In this document: positions 49,335 through 63,305 of the stretch, piece after piece
Numbering within the stretch: the first letter of the stretch is position 1
Layout: each line of letters begins with the position of its first letter
Assembly (NCBI RefSeq): GCF_025766255.1
Contig: NW_026516719.1
Location: 225,020 to 289,019, forward strand
Origin: Zychaea mexicana
Lineage: Eukaryota; Mucoromycota; Mucoromycetes; Mucorales; Lichtheimiaceae
DNA: 64,000 nt
Direction of reading: 5' to 3'
Notes under the pieces: generated by a model
Database searches by the model: none
The model's input: only the letters and a program-made list of their open reading frames with translations
What the model was told of the DNA's origin: nothing
Made by a program: the position numbers and the translations under genes

Positions 49335-52277
49335 AAAGCTGCAAAGCCGCCCAAGAGTAAACAAGTGTATATAAAAAAACGAGTGGAAAAAAAAAATGCA
49401 ACAAAGCTAGGCGAGGGTCAAACCCATAAGGAAAATGACTAGATTCTGTTGTGATAAATGCGTGTGTGTGTGTGTGTTCGGATGTTCTGTTCCCTTCGTA
49501 TATTTATTAAAGGGAAGATCACTAATTGGCTATTTTTAGCCTTCCAATCATGATCCCTGAACGCATGCACTTTTTTTCTTTCCAGGAGATGGTCCGCTGG
49601 ATCTCGATCCCCAGTTTTGGGCCTTTCCATAATGAATGCCCTTGAGCAGAACAACAATTCCAATGCTTGTGTTGTGTTGTGTGTGTTGAGGAAACAGCGG
49701 GAATAATGGGTTCATTTCTCTCTCGTCCTTCTCCAAGTGTTAGCTTCAGCGCTACATCAAACATATGAGACCAAACGATCGACAACGCACAGCGAGTGTT
49801 TTATTTTGATTATGCCCTACTAGCTAGGGTTATACACACATACCATTGTCTTTACAAAAAAGCTGCCATGTACTACAAACAGCCTCCTTCTTCATCTCCC
49901 AAGCCATGTAGCCCTTTGACCACCAAAAAGGAACTGCCTCGGGCTAAAGCAATCTGTTGGGAACATCATCTCACAGAAATAGCTCCAGCCTCGTTCTTTT
50001 CCTGTTCCCGGGAAACTCTGGATTCCCTTCACCTCTTTTTAGGATGTAGGCGGAATTACCACTGATCTTGTCGTGGCAAATTGTTGCATCAAAGCCCGAC
50101 GTCTAGAGTATAGGTTATCGCTGTCAAGCAAACAACAAGTCCTCAAATAAGGAGGTCGACCATCATCCATACATACTACGTCGGCTTGGAAAATCAGCTG
50201 GATGTATTTTCTATTTTGTGTAACATTTTATCGATTTAACCCACTCACTCATTACTGTGAATGTAGCGGAGACAGAATCCATGCGATATAGGTCAATCAC
50301 GTGTTGTGTCAGCATCCACGTTGTGCTTTGACATGTCAATGGATGCGTAGATCCCATTGAGTGTACAAGAAGACGTAGAAGAAGAAGAAAAAGCTTTAAC
50401 AATATGTATCCCCGGCATTGATCCATTTCTTTTTTGTTTATTGAACAGCTTACTGGTCTGAAATTTTGAAAACCCCGTTTTCTCCGTAACCTTTACTGAT
50501 TGTTCGAAGGATCGCACGACTATTTACCTCTTCAAGTCATGTATACACAACCGTTTTTGCTATATTGTAGCATAATGCGCAGCCATTGATAATAGTCAAA
50601 ACATTAGCAAGTACTGGACCTTTTATATATTAATAGAAAAGGTTACACAGCAGTGCGGTGGGTTGTTTTACATACGACCTGTGTCATTTCCAAGAATCAT
50701 CACCTGGCAGGAATATAGAAGGGATGCATTTTTCATCTTCGCTTATTACACACTGCTTTCTTGTTTATATTTATGTAGGTTTTCTGTCATCATACAGATC
50801 TTGTACTTTCATAGGAACAATAATATGTATTTTCATCTTTGTAAAATTTACGTAGCCACTAAATGAATAATATCACAACATTAACTAAAACTCAACATCT
50901 CACAAGTTCTGTATTTGTCTATTACTATGTATATGCATCATCATCGCCGAATACTGTACGCACTCGTCGTTTGCTTGCGTTACTCTTCTGGTGATTCACG
51001 TCGTAATATCCACATAAATATGTCACCGTAAAATGCTTGGTAAATTACTCGATGTTGAGCGAATAGAGCGTAGTACTACATACTTTCCCCTTAACTTGGA
51101 ATTTGTATCCTGCTGATTTGGTTGTTAACTTAAGGTCTCACACTTAATATATGAATGGTCTGATCTCAATACACTCAGATAATGGCATCAACGGTGTATA
51201 ACCGTCGCTTGTTGCGATGTGATATGTGACGGTGTCATTGCCAACAACAGGGCGAAACTGTAAACCTAGGCAACGTTTCTACCGGAAACGTTCTGGGAAA
51301 TTGAAAAAAACGAGCCCCAACATATGATCTACAGCAGCTTCATTTCACCTGCAATGACTCAATAAAGTGGGACCCTATCTTTTCATGGTTAATACTTGCC
51401 AACGTTATGATTTTTATCACGATGCACCAATCATTTTGTGCTGTCGACAAGAGATTGAGGAACGTGGCAAGTACTGTATAACTGTAGCCAAGTCGGCTAT
51501 GCGAGCTTCAAATAACATGATTTCTGCCTCTCTGGTTTAAAGAGATCGGACGGGTGTATGATACACCTTCCTGATCCAGTCTTTCCTTCTCTTGCTATCT
51601 CCCTATCTATTCGTCTTGCTACGACGGAGTCGTCCCAACTCGGATACTGCATCGATATCTCAATTCTCATTGTCTTTTCAAAGCTGAAAATATCGTCACA
51701 AGCGATTTCTATGCCCAACAGACTCGGTAAAGAGAATTTCACTTTTATTATTGTCATTTGTTTTGATGCTGGATGCTTTTTTTTTTGTTTATGGAAAGCT
51801 CAAGTTCTAAATTACTTGCTGAATGCACTCAACACGAAAGTTCCTTCGTCGTTAAAGACCGCAAAGTGGTCGATCCAGTCAAAACATTTGATAATCTTCG
51901 AGCTATCCCAGGACCATCTTAAAGATACGGTCGTGTCTCAGGATGGCATTGTTTTAAAATACTCCTTCGTAGTATGTTGATCACGCGTAGCGTCTATGAG
52001 TTGTTGGGCAGCAAACATCGTCGATTAACAAGCGGATGGCACAGGCCCTTTTATTTTGGAGCTCACATCCTCCGATTGCCGTGGCAACCACTGTTAACCT
52101 CAACGATGTGGACGTGGCGAAGGCAACATGGGGAGCTATCTGGAGCAGATATCATATGTGGTTGCACACATGCGGCGGATGCGTAAAGCGCATAGAGACA
52201 AAGCTACAAGTATAAACGGAAAACAGAGATCATCCAAGACTGTTTTCAACAGTAACGTGCCATCCAGTTAATTTTTC
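49089..52277. other. Gene-poor 3.2 kb region
   Basis: The first 350 bp are the CHS7 promoter side, with a GA tract at 49310-49335 and a GT tract near 49464-49478. The rest is AT-rich with short open frames. A protein-like minus-strand frame lies at 50293-50517, and a plus-strand frame near 52078-52210 (VNLNDVDVAKATWGAIWS) precedes the DUF1772-like remnant. None has a recognisable domain. Confidence 0.45.
49310..49335. repeat. GA microsatellite
   Basis: About thirteen GA units in the presumed promoter of the CHS7-like gene. Confidence 0.85.
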
Positions 52278-52683
52278 ATGGACATGTCACCTAATCTTCA
52301 GCCCACTGTCGCCGTCGCGAGTGGATTGTATGCCAGCCTCCATGTAAATGATTCAAGCCTTGTTAACGTTCTTGCATTACGCGCATCCGGTTACCCAGTG
52401 AAAGGTTGGGTTGCCACATACGAGATTGGAGCCAATGTTGCCGCTGTCACCAGCGTGGTTGCTTGCGGCATCCATTTCTATGCATACTATACGACCAAGG
52501 AATTTACAGGCGCTGTATCGTGGATGGGTGACGCTGTCTGGCCTTGCTTCCGTACACGATTATGATAGAATCATGAAACCGATCAATGATCGTTTGCATG
52601 TTCTTGATGATACTCCCGGACACGACAAGAAGGAATTTTTGCAATTAGGAGCAAAGTCCAGTGGGCACCGATTGCTTTTGTAA
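52278..52683 (+). pseudogene. DUF1772-like integral membrane protein, frameshifted
   Basis: The first frame starts MDMSPNLQPTVAVASGLYAS with LHVN, resembling the start of DUF1772 proteins (anthrone oxygenase/NoxC-related membrane proteins): a first helix with AASG-like sequence, then GWVATYEIGANVAAVTS and VVACGIHFYAYY. It ends after GAVSWMGDAVW at 52565. The expected continuation, with the conserved MKPINDRL motif after a YDRI segment, is present in another frame (to 52683). The GT and AG signals between them would leave an intron of only about 41 bp, too short to be likely. I therefore read it as a broken gene, or as a sequence error of one base. Membership in DUF1772 is a judgement from motifs. 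Confidence 0.5.
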
Positions 52684-52905
52684 TGGTTGTGTTATAACAC
52701 AAAATGATCATGTGCTCATGATGAATTGTCAGGTTTAGTTTTGTTTGTAGCTCTGCTGCATTATTGGTTGCACAGAAAAAGCAAGCGAATTTTTTCGATC
52801 TCACTCCCAAAACCTGTTCTTGTCTTGTCTTTTTCTCTTTTGCGTGTGTGTGTGTGTATTTGCACCAGTCTTTAGTGATACGAACCGACTAAAAGACAAG
52901 ACGAA

Positions 52906-54813
52906 ATGACAACGACATCTGTATCATCGGACATTCCTGCAAATTATCTTTCGAGCTATACTTCCTCATCCTCACTTCACAACTTTGCTCGACGGCATTC
53001 CATCTATGGCACAGAAGATCGCGTCGTTTTAGACATTGGTTCGTTGTATATTAAATGCGGCTTTTCTGGTGAATCCCATCCTCGACATGTTGTGCCAACA
53101 TGCGCACGACTTGAGCGATCATCGGGTCCTGATGGTGAAGCATTCAGTATAGATACTGAAGTAAGATACGGTTATGCTAGCTTGTTTATTTATCGGAGGA
53201 CTCAACAAAAGAACTCCTTATTAATATACTGTCACTTTTTTCTTTTTCTGTATTTGCCTCTGGAAAACAGCCAGTATCTTTGTATGAACTTGACCTTATG
53301 ACCAAGGGTGACTTGAAGCCGTTGCAAGAAAAGCTGAAAAAACTGTTGCACGATATATACTTCCGGTAAAGTCACACTTCTTTTGTGGATGAAATAGCTT
53401 GAACATGGTGATAACAATGGTATTCTAGCTTGCTGTTGACAGATCCAAAGTCGCGTAAAGTGATAATATGCGAATCGCCACTTGCTCCTGTTGCATTAAA
53501 ACGAATAATTGCGGATTTGTTGTTCCAGTATTTCCAAGTATGTTGTATATTTTACTTGTCTACCACTTTTCGACTCAATAACCAATGTGTTATATATAAT
53601 ACAGGTACCATCCATTTCATTTGTACCCATTCATCTGATGGCTCTGCTGACGACTGGTACTACGACAGGCCTGGTTGTCGATTGTGGTAACCTGGAAACG
53701 ACAGTACTTCCTGTATGTATACACAACAATGGGAACAGGAAACTGTGAAATGAGTACTTTCTAAGTTAAATGTATGATTTTGTAGATATATTCGTCGCGG
53801 CCCCTCGTACCTTACATCGCCACCACTCCTCTCGCCGGCCGAGCACTGACTCAGCGGCTCGAATCCTTGCTTTTAGAACACGGCCGCTTTATACCCTCCT
53901 CACATTTACAACTGTCACTCGCTCCTCAGAATCCAATGCCACGCTCCGTATTGACGCCGAGTGTACTCGAAAATTTAAAAGCCACAATCTTGTTCTGCTC
54001 GCCGCTGATGATGGACAGAAAGGAAGTACAAGCCGATCTGGTAGCAGGGTACAAAAACTTTAGCAGTGCAACGGACGTCTACTATCCTGTCGTTTTGGAG
54101 GATGGTACCAAAGCGACACTATTGATACCCGGCTGGATCCGTGAACGAACAGCAGGAGTTTTGTTTGAAGGAGATGAAGAGGATGAACCTAGTGTGGTGC
54201 ATTGCATTTTGAACGCAATTCTCAAGGTAACCTTTCTTTAATACTATCATGGTGGTAAGCAGTGGACAAGGAAGCAAGAAAAGCATGGACTCAGCAAGGT
54301 CGGATATTAGGTTCAACCGGATTTGCGAAGGCCGCTCATGTCTTCACTACTACTTAATGGTGGAACTTCGCTTATTCCTGGATTCCAGTCCCGGCTCAAG
54401 CAAGAGCTGCTTCGTGTTATGCGGGATCCAACTCCATTTGAAAAGAAGCGATATGCAAGTTTGCTTCGACTGCAAAACTCGGTGCGATTCATTGATAGTC
54501 CAGAGGATAACAAGGGCGCTGGCCGCATCTTTATGAACAATGTACGCGGCTGGATTGGAGGTAAGTAACTGGAAAAAGTGAACAGCTTCGAACTGGTTGT
54601 GTGTGTGTAGGATATGTTTGTTTAATGGGAAATCTGTCAAAAAATTTAGGCTCTTTGATGGGTTCACTGAAGTTGTCAGGTGAAGAGTTAGCCAGAGAAA
54701 GGTACAACGGCATTGTGACAGATTGGTCTATAAATCATTGGGCCACCTCTCCTCCTCCTCCTCCAGGGACATCGTCCAGTACCTCTGAAATATCTGCCTC
54801 ATCTCCTACTTGA
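52906..54813 (+). CDS. ARP10: Actin-related protein ARP10/ACTR10 of dynactin
   Basis: Pointed-end capping component of dynactin, the adaptor that links dynein to cargo. The start MTTTSVSSDIPANYLSSYTS is followed by VVLDIGSLYIKCGFSGESHP, the actin-fold phosphate-1 loop in its degenerate ARP10 form. Then come SLYELDLMTKGDLKPLQEKL, LLLTDPKSRKVIICESPLAP, VPSISFVPIHLMALLTTGTT, GLVVDCGNLETTVLP, IYSSRPLVPYIATTPLAGRA, and near the end LLLNGGTSLIPGFQSRLKQE and GRIFMNNVRGWIGG, each with counterparts in human ACTR10. The gene has about eight exons. The tail SINHWATSPPPPPGTSSSTS is Pro/Ser-rich. PEX6 starts about 200 bp downstream on the same strand. Confidence 0.9.
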
Positions 54814-55015
54814 GCTTGGCTATTATGATACTTAATAAAATATATCTTTCAGCGAGATAGTCCGGCATTTTGTCAGCAGAAATATAATGTTTGCGGAGTT
54901 GCCCTTGTTTGATGTGGGGTGCGAGAATACGCTTGAATTTTGTCAGCTGCTTCGTTCCTTTCTTGTTCTCACACTCACAACACACCTCTCTCTCTCTCAC
55001 ATAAACCCGATCGAC

Positions 55016-59094
<4,079 letters not shown>

Positions 59095-59344
59095 AAACCA
59101 TGCTGCTGAATGTACATAGAACGTAAAAAAGGAGACCTATCTGTCTATTTTGTCCCCTTCTTATCTTTATTCCCAACCTTTTTAGACTATAACACTCTTT
59201 TTATTTCGCTGATACAGTACAGTATCATAATAAAAAAATTACTCTTGTATGTGTCATATTGTGTCTATAAATCATATTGTTATAAATAGATACCAGAACA
59301 TTTTTAAACAACTTCACATTTATTTGATATGTAAACGTATATAT

Positions 59345-59974
59345 TTACAGTATTGTCCGCACAGTGCATGTCAGTGTGTTAAATAGATCAAGATTGTAGA
59401 TATCCTTCATATCATACACTGTCTTGCCAGTAGCCTTGATGCACTTTAAAACTTTGTCACGCGGCAGCTCTGTTTGCACGGTAACCGATTGCTTTTCTAT
59501 GATACGTCAGCAACGACGCTCTGTACACCTATGTAAGTGTGATAAATGAGCAAGAACGGTATTAATACATTCATGAGCCGAGCATAGTGTAATAAACAAA
59601 CGATAATGTAGCTATGTATATTTACCTTCAACTTTTGATGAAGCATCCTTCACTCTATTGGCGCAGCCAAAGCAACCCATTTTAGCGTTGAATATATACT
59701 CCTACACACAGTATTTAATCATGTTGCTTTAAAATCGAGCTGCTAAGAGTGATCGATGCACAAACAAAATATACAGTCGACCCCCGTTTACGTCAACCCT
59801 CAAGGTACCAGCAAAAGTGTTGACCATATCGAGGGTTGACGACCACCGGGGGTAGAGAATAGACAAAATCTTTACCTGCCAAATTTGAAAGGGTACCAGC
59901 GAATTGGTTGACGCTATCGCGGGTTGACGTTATTGGGGTTGACGTTAAAGGGGGTTGACTGTACTTACAGCCAT
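59345..59974 (-). CDS. ATX1: ATX1-like copper metallochaperone with apparent frameshift
   Basis: Small cytosolic copper carrier of the HMA fold that delivers Cu(I) to the secretory-pathway copper ATPase. Exon 1 is only MA (59974-59969). Exon 2 (59707 down to about 59624) encodes EYIFNAKMGCFGCANRVKDA and then SSKVE; MGCFGC is the MxCxxC copper site. After intron 2, the acceptor at about 59529 gives GVQSVVADVS, but then TAG. The family sequence expected there is VSLEKQ, and EKQSVTVQTELPRDKVLKCI appears one base out of frame, so one base seems to be missing. The last exon continues KATGKTVYDMKDIYNLDLFN to TAA at 59345. Alternatively, splicing at the TAG itself keeps the frame and gives a 77-residue protein lacking about 10 residues of strand 2. 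The remnant of a MITE fills most of intron 1. Confidence 0.72.
59774..59961. mobile_element. 188-bp pogo/mariner-like MITE in ATX1 intron 1
   Basis: Non-autonomous DNA element flanked by TA on both sides (59772-59773 and 59962-59963). The terminal inverted repeats are about 25 bp (59774-59798 and 59937-59961), identical at 22 of 25 positions, and start with CAGTC. Inside are two related copies of a unit with GGTACCAGC ... GTTGAC ... GGGTTGACG (about 59803-59841 and 59890-59928). The right end repeats GGTTGACG-like words every 15-17 bp, possible transposase-binding sites. No coding capacity. TA target duplication and CAGT ends fit Tc1/mariner or pogo/Tigger elements. The right end lies five bases inside the donor of ATX1 intron 1. 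Confidence 0.82.
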
Positions 59975-62004
59975 TTTGATGAGTGTATACTTTACTAGAA
60001 GAGAAGAAGAGAAGAAGAGAAAAACTGCAGAACAAATCGACTCACGCGTTCTTCCTCCTAGAATTGACGTCATGTTTTTCTCTGACGTTATATTTGAAGC
60101 TACTGGGTCCTTTTGACCATGATTATCAAAGAAAGACAGAGCAATTTTTTGCCGTTATGTTTCCAAAGACTGTATAGATTGAGACAAAGAATCTGAGTCA
60201 TCGAGCAAATGGAGAGCATTTTGTGCTTTCTTACGACTATATAACTGAGTATATTAAAGAGTATGCGTTGATCGAAATAATCCTGGCTATTGTCAGCCTG
60301 TGCTGCAAGCATAGTCTAGAATTAAAGCCATCATGGCATCCACCCTCAGGGTAGACGCACGGTCTAAATCAGTAAAGTTAAGCATTTTCTCCATGCCACT
60401 ACCTCTGCTGCTTTTAGATCTCTGCTGGACCTTGTTTAGAATGTTATGCTCCGCTATGTTAGGACCCGAGCAACCAGGAACATCCATTATCCATCGATCA
60501 TAGGGCTCTCCATCTTGAATCTCAAGCAAATTGTCCTTTCTTGTGAGTCAATAATGGAAAAGCTTGCTCTAGTCATTATGTCCATTCAAGCCCCTGTTTT
60601 CACGACCAAGCGTTTGTCTGTTTTTATGGCTAATATCATATTGCTCCCTTGAGGAAATAGTTGAGGTAAGGAAGAACAATGAAGACGCTTCTTTTATGCT
60701 GTAGACACGGTGTCGATGATCAGAGAGAGTTTTTTTAACGGCAACCAAGATAAGTCGGTACTTATATGCTGCGTTTGCTATTGATTGTTTTCCGTCCTCG
60801 TGTTAGCATGCAGCAATGTGTTTGAAGCAGGCGTAGAAAAACGAGGATCGACTTACCAACAATTACTATGCTGAGTATTGTATGATTTTTGTGGGTTTTG
60901 AGTTTTTGACATATTTGTTTTTGGGTGGTACTGATAGATTTGCAGGAGAAAGAAGAAGCCACTATCGATGATCGCGTTCAGGAAAGAAGCAGAAGCATAA
61001 GACAGCAGTAACACCATTCACTATTTGGAACGTTTTTTGCATTTTTTTCGGGATCTAACAGACAGAATAGACGGGCCAGAATTGAGATGGCGTGGAGGAA
61101 ATGGTCGAGAGTGAATGATACGAGAGCTGTGATCTTCAGGGTCGTAAGGAGTGGCGGTTGGGTTGTTGTCGTCGAAATTGTAGGTGTTTTCTGTATGATG
61201 GTTCATCGTGAGGAAGTACGGAAGAATGGAAAACACGCAAAGAAAAGAAGAAGAAAAACGCGCTGATCTGCACAAAGCATGTCAACGAAATTTTCCTTTT
61301 CCGGTTCACTCCACCCATGATTTCTTTACCACTCAGAGTAAACATCCTTCTTTATGAGGCTTGCTTAACCACGCTGCATAAGAAAGTTGCTTATTGCATG
61401 ACAACATTCAGTAGTCATGACAATCCATGTTCCCGAAAACCGCTTGTTGCCAGGACAAGCATGTCAAAACACATCTTATTTTATTCGCGTCACCCATTTT
61501 GACCAATTCCGAGCGAAATGGCGGCTGCTCTTGCGAAGCGATTCGCAGCGCTTTTTTCACACAACTGCAACCAGCGCAATGGGCAGGCTCGTAGCAACAC
61601 GCACATACTCAACCCTTGTTTTTTTGAGGCTCTGAAACCAAGTTACGATGTTTTTTGCGCAGGGTCTTCATTGTACTTTGCTGTCATGCTCGGCTTCTTC
61701 AAGCGCAGACCTTCCGTGCTGGCCGTGAATAAAATTGGGGGGTGGGGGTTGGATGGGGGGATGGAACCAAAGTTGGGGACGTCACTGTTCCAGGCGAAAA
61801 CACTACGCTGTATACGCTTTATGGAGGTGTAGTTTTAGACTACTTGTCGTTTTTAGTCTCGCATTGAGCTCGCTCGGTGGTTAGCTTAACAAACGATAAT
61901 CCTAAGCTGGCAAGCGCGGTGGACGCAGAGAAAGGGATTCTTTTCAAGAAAAAGAGCGTCGACCCTATATCCTATCTGTCTGCTTTTTCCAGGGTGCGCG
62001 TGAA
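59975..62004. other. Gene-poor region beyond ATX1
   Basis: Short open frames only. The most protein-like are 60293-60529 (-), which reads MLEIQDGEPYDRWIMDVPGC and has no recognised domain, and 61021-61206 (-), a 61-residue frame starting MNHHTENTYNFDDNNPTATP with a basic end (RSRKKCKKRSK). Neither is assignable. A stretch near 61868-61925 looks superficially like a tRNA A box but lacks a B box. Confidence 0.45.
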
Positions 62005-62215
62005 GTATGATACATGTGAAAAAAGCAAACCAGATTGTATCCTCCGAACCAGCTCTTTTCCTTTCCATTATTTTCGCGAACAGAACTACGCGACCACAGA
62101 AATGTAAAAAAAGGAAAGGTGCAAAGTGCATTCCAAAGTGTGTTAAAGCGCGTTGTGATCGTTTTACTGTCGTCTGTCATTGTTCCCCGCTTTGTTTAGC
62201 ACGGAGCTGTGGATG
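62005..62215 (-). repeat. Repeat family copy 1 (inverted; left end of element)
   Basis: In reverse complement this matches 63103-63305 in order: CCGTGCTAA, GGGAACAATG, GATCACAAC, a T-run, CTGTGGTCGCGTAGT, TTCGCGAAAATAAT, TTCGGAGG-type sequence, a T-run, CACATGTATCATAC. Identity looks high around the central core and lower elsewhere. Confidence 0.7.
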
Positions 62216-62378
62216 GGCAAAAAAAAATAAGGAACTTGTCGTGCACATAAAAAAAAGGCGAAGCAAAAGCGGTAAAACGTTTATAAGAAGAGTGCGAGAA
62301 GAGAAAAATTTGTTTATTGTGTTTATCATTTTCTTATTTGTGTGTAATAAATAATAAATAATAAAAAAAAAGTTCGTT

Positions 62379-62792
62379 TTAATTATCCCAACATATACCG
62401 TTGGCATCACATGCACCCGAAGGTTCACGATCGGCTGCCGGAGTATATGACCACATTCCCACTGGTATATATTGCAAATTTTCTTCAGGGCGCGGACCAC
62501 TGAATCTGCCGATCATCAGAAGAATTATGACAATAGCCAGCACAAGCAATGACCCGATCATGGCACAGAGCAGTGCATCTGTACTACAGACCAAAGCTGT
62601 ACCAAAACGAACTGAAGAGAAGAGAAAAAGAAAGGCGAAATTGCTCGCTTTATATATAGGCAGCCAGGGGGACCACGGGAAAAAGGCTGAGACCAGGACC
62701 GACAGAGGCAAGACCAGGACCAAGGGAAGAGCCAGAGCGAGGGGAAGACCAGAACCAAGGGAAGAGCCAAGAGAAAGACCAGGAGGATCCAA
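62379..62792 (-). CDS. Possible small membrane protein, unknown
   Basis: The minus-strand frame is open for 137 residues, but only the C-terminal part looks like a protein. It has CSTDALLCAMIGSLLVLAIV and IILLMIG, a strong membrane segment, then GRFSGPRPEENLQYIPVGMW and SYTPAADREPSGACDANGIC with WDN at the end. The N-terminal 50 residues (MDPPGLSLGSSLGSGLPLAL and LALPLVLVLPLSVL) come from a purine-rich tandem repeat on the plus strand and may be non-coding or a low-complexity hydrophobic repeat. The ATG at 62564 within MIGSLLV would give about 61 residues. It sits inside the repeat-bounded element at 62005-63305. I do not recognise a family. Confidence 0.35.
   Translation of the reverse strand: MDPPGLSLGSSLGSGLPLALALPLVLVLPLSVLVSAFFPWSPWLPIYKASNFAFLFLFSSVRFGTALVCSTDALLCAMIGSLLVLAIVIILLMIGRFSGPRPEENLQYIPVGMWSYTPAADREPSGACDANGICWDN
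62690..62790. repeat. Purine-rich imperfect tandem repeat
   Basis: Units of the type GACCAGGACCAAGGGAAGAG recur about four to five times with variation. The repeat is low in pyrimidines on the plus strand and is read as Leu/Val/Pro on the minus strand. Confidence 0.65.
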
Positions 62793-62896
62793 GGGAGTGA
62801 AGGGAAAAGAAAAGTGAAGAGAAGAAAGAGTGAAGAAAAAAAAAATAGAATGCCCTGGCGTATTTATGTTTTATTTTTGGTTGTAAAAAAACACGT

Positions 62897-63055
62897 CCAG
62901 GCCCGTGCTAACAATACAGGCAGCAATAGCAACACGATCACACTTTTTTTTGTTACTTTCACACTTTTTTTGTTACTTTCTGTGGTCGCGTAGTCGTGTT
63001 TGCGAAATTAATCGTAACGAAAAAAAATGTTCGGAGGGTACGTGCCGAAAGACGG
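62897..63055 (+). repeat. Repeat family copy 2 (internal)
   Basis: Matches 63103-63266 in direct orientation, from AGGCCCGTGCTAACAATACA through CTGTGGTCGCGTAGTCGTG to the poly-A and following G-rich part. It contains an extra internal duplication of the ACTTTTTTTGTTACTTTC word. Confidence 0.75.
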
Positions 63056-63102
63056 GTTTTTTTAAACTAAAATAGATAAGAACACCCCTCCCCCCACCAT
63101 CA

Positions 63103-63305
63103 ACAGGCCCGTGCTAACAATACAGGGAACAATGGCAGCAATAGTAATATGATCACAACACTATGACACTTTTTTTTTGTTACTTCCTGTGGTCGCGTAG
63201 TCGTGCTCGCGAAAATAATCGAAAAGAAGAAAAAAATTGTTCTGAGGCTACGAGCCCACCATCCTGTTTTTTTTGTTTTCTTTTTTTTGCACATGTATCA
63301 TACAT
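63103..63305 (+). repeat. Repeat family copy 3 (right end of element)
   Basis: Direct copy of 62897-63055 that extends further, to CACATGTATCATAC, where it matches the outer end of the inverted copy at 62005. Confidence 0.75.

Larger units (their letters stand above)
62005..63305. mobile_element. 1.3-kb element with ~200-bp inverted terminal repeats
   Basis: The left end (62005-62215) and right end (63103-63305) are inverted copies of each other. Both outer ends read GTATGATACATGTG going inward, and both contain CTGTGGTCGCGTAGT, GCGAAAATAAT, GGGAACAATG and CCGTGCTAA in the same order. A further copy, in the orientation of the right end, lies at 62897-63055. The interior holds a purine-rich imperfect tandem repeat and the small membrane-protein frame at 62379. 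Long inverted ends suggest a DNA transposon or foldback element; no transposase was recognised, and no target duplication could be fixed. Confidence 0.6.

Noticed and set aside
61868..61925. tRNA-like A-box sequence
   Set aside because: GGTGGTTAGC resembles an A box, but no B box (GGTTCGAATCC-type) or cloverleaf follows at the right distance.
62401..62817. 138-residue plus-strand frame with Arg/Glu/Lys-rich repeats
   Set aside because: It is the purine-rich tandem repeat read in sense. No domain, and the minus-strand frame has the only protein-like part.
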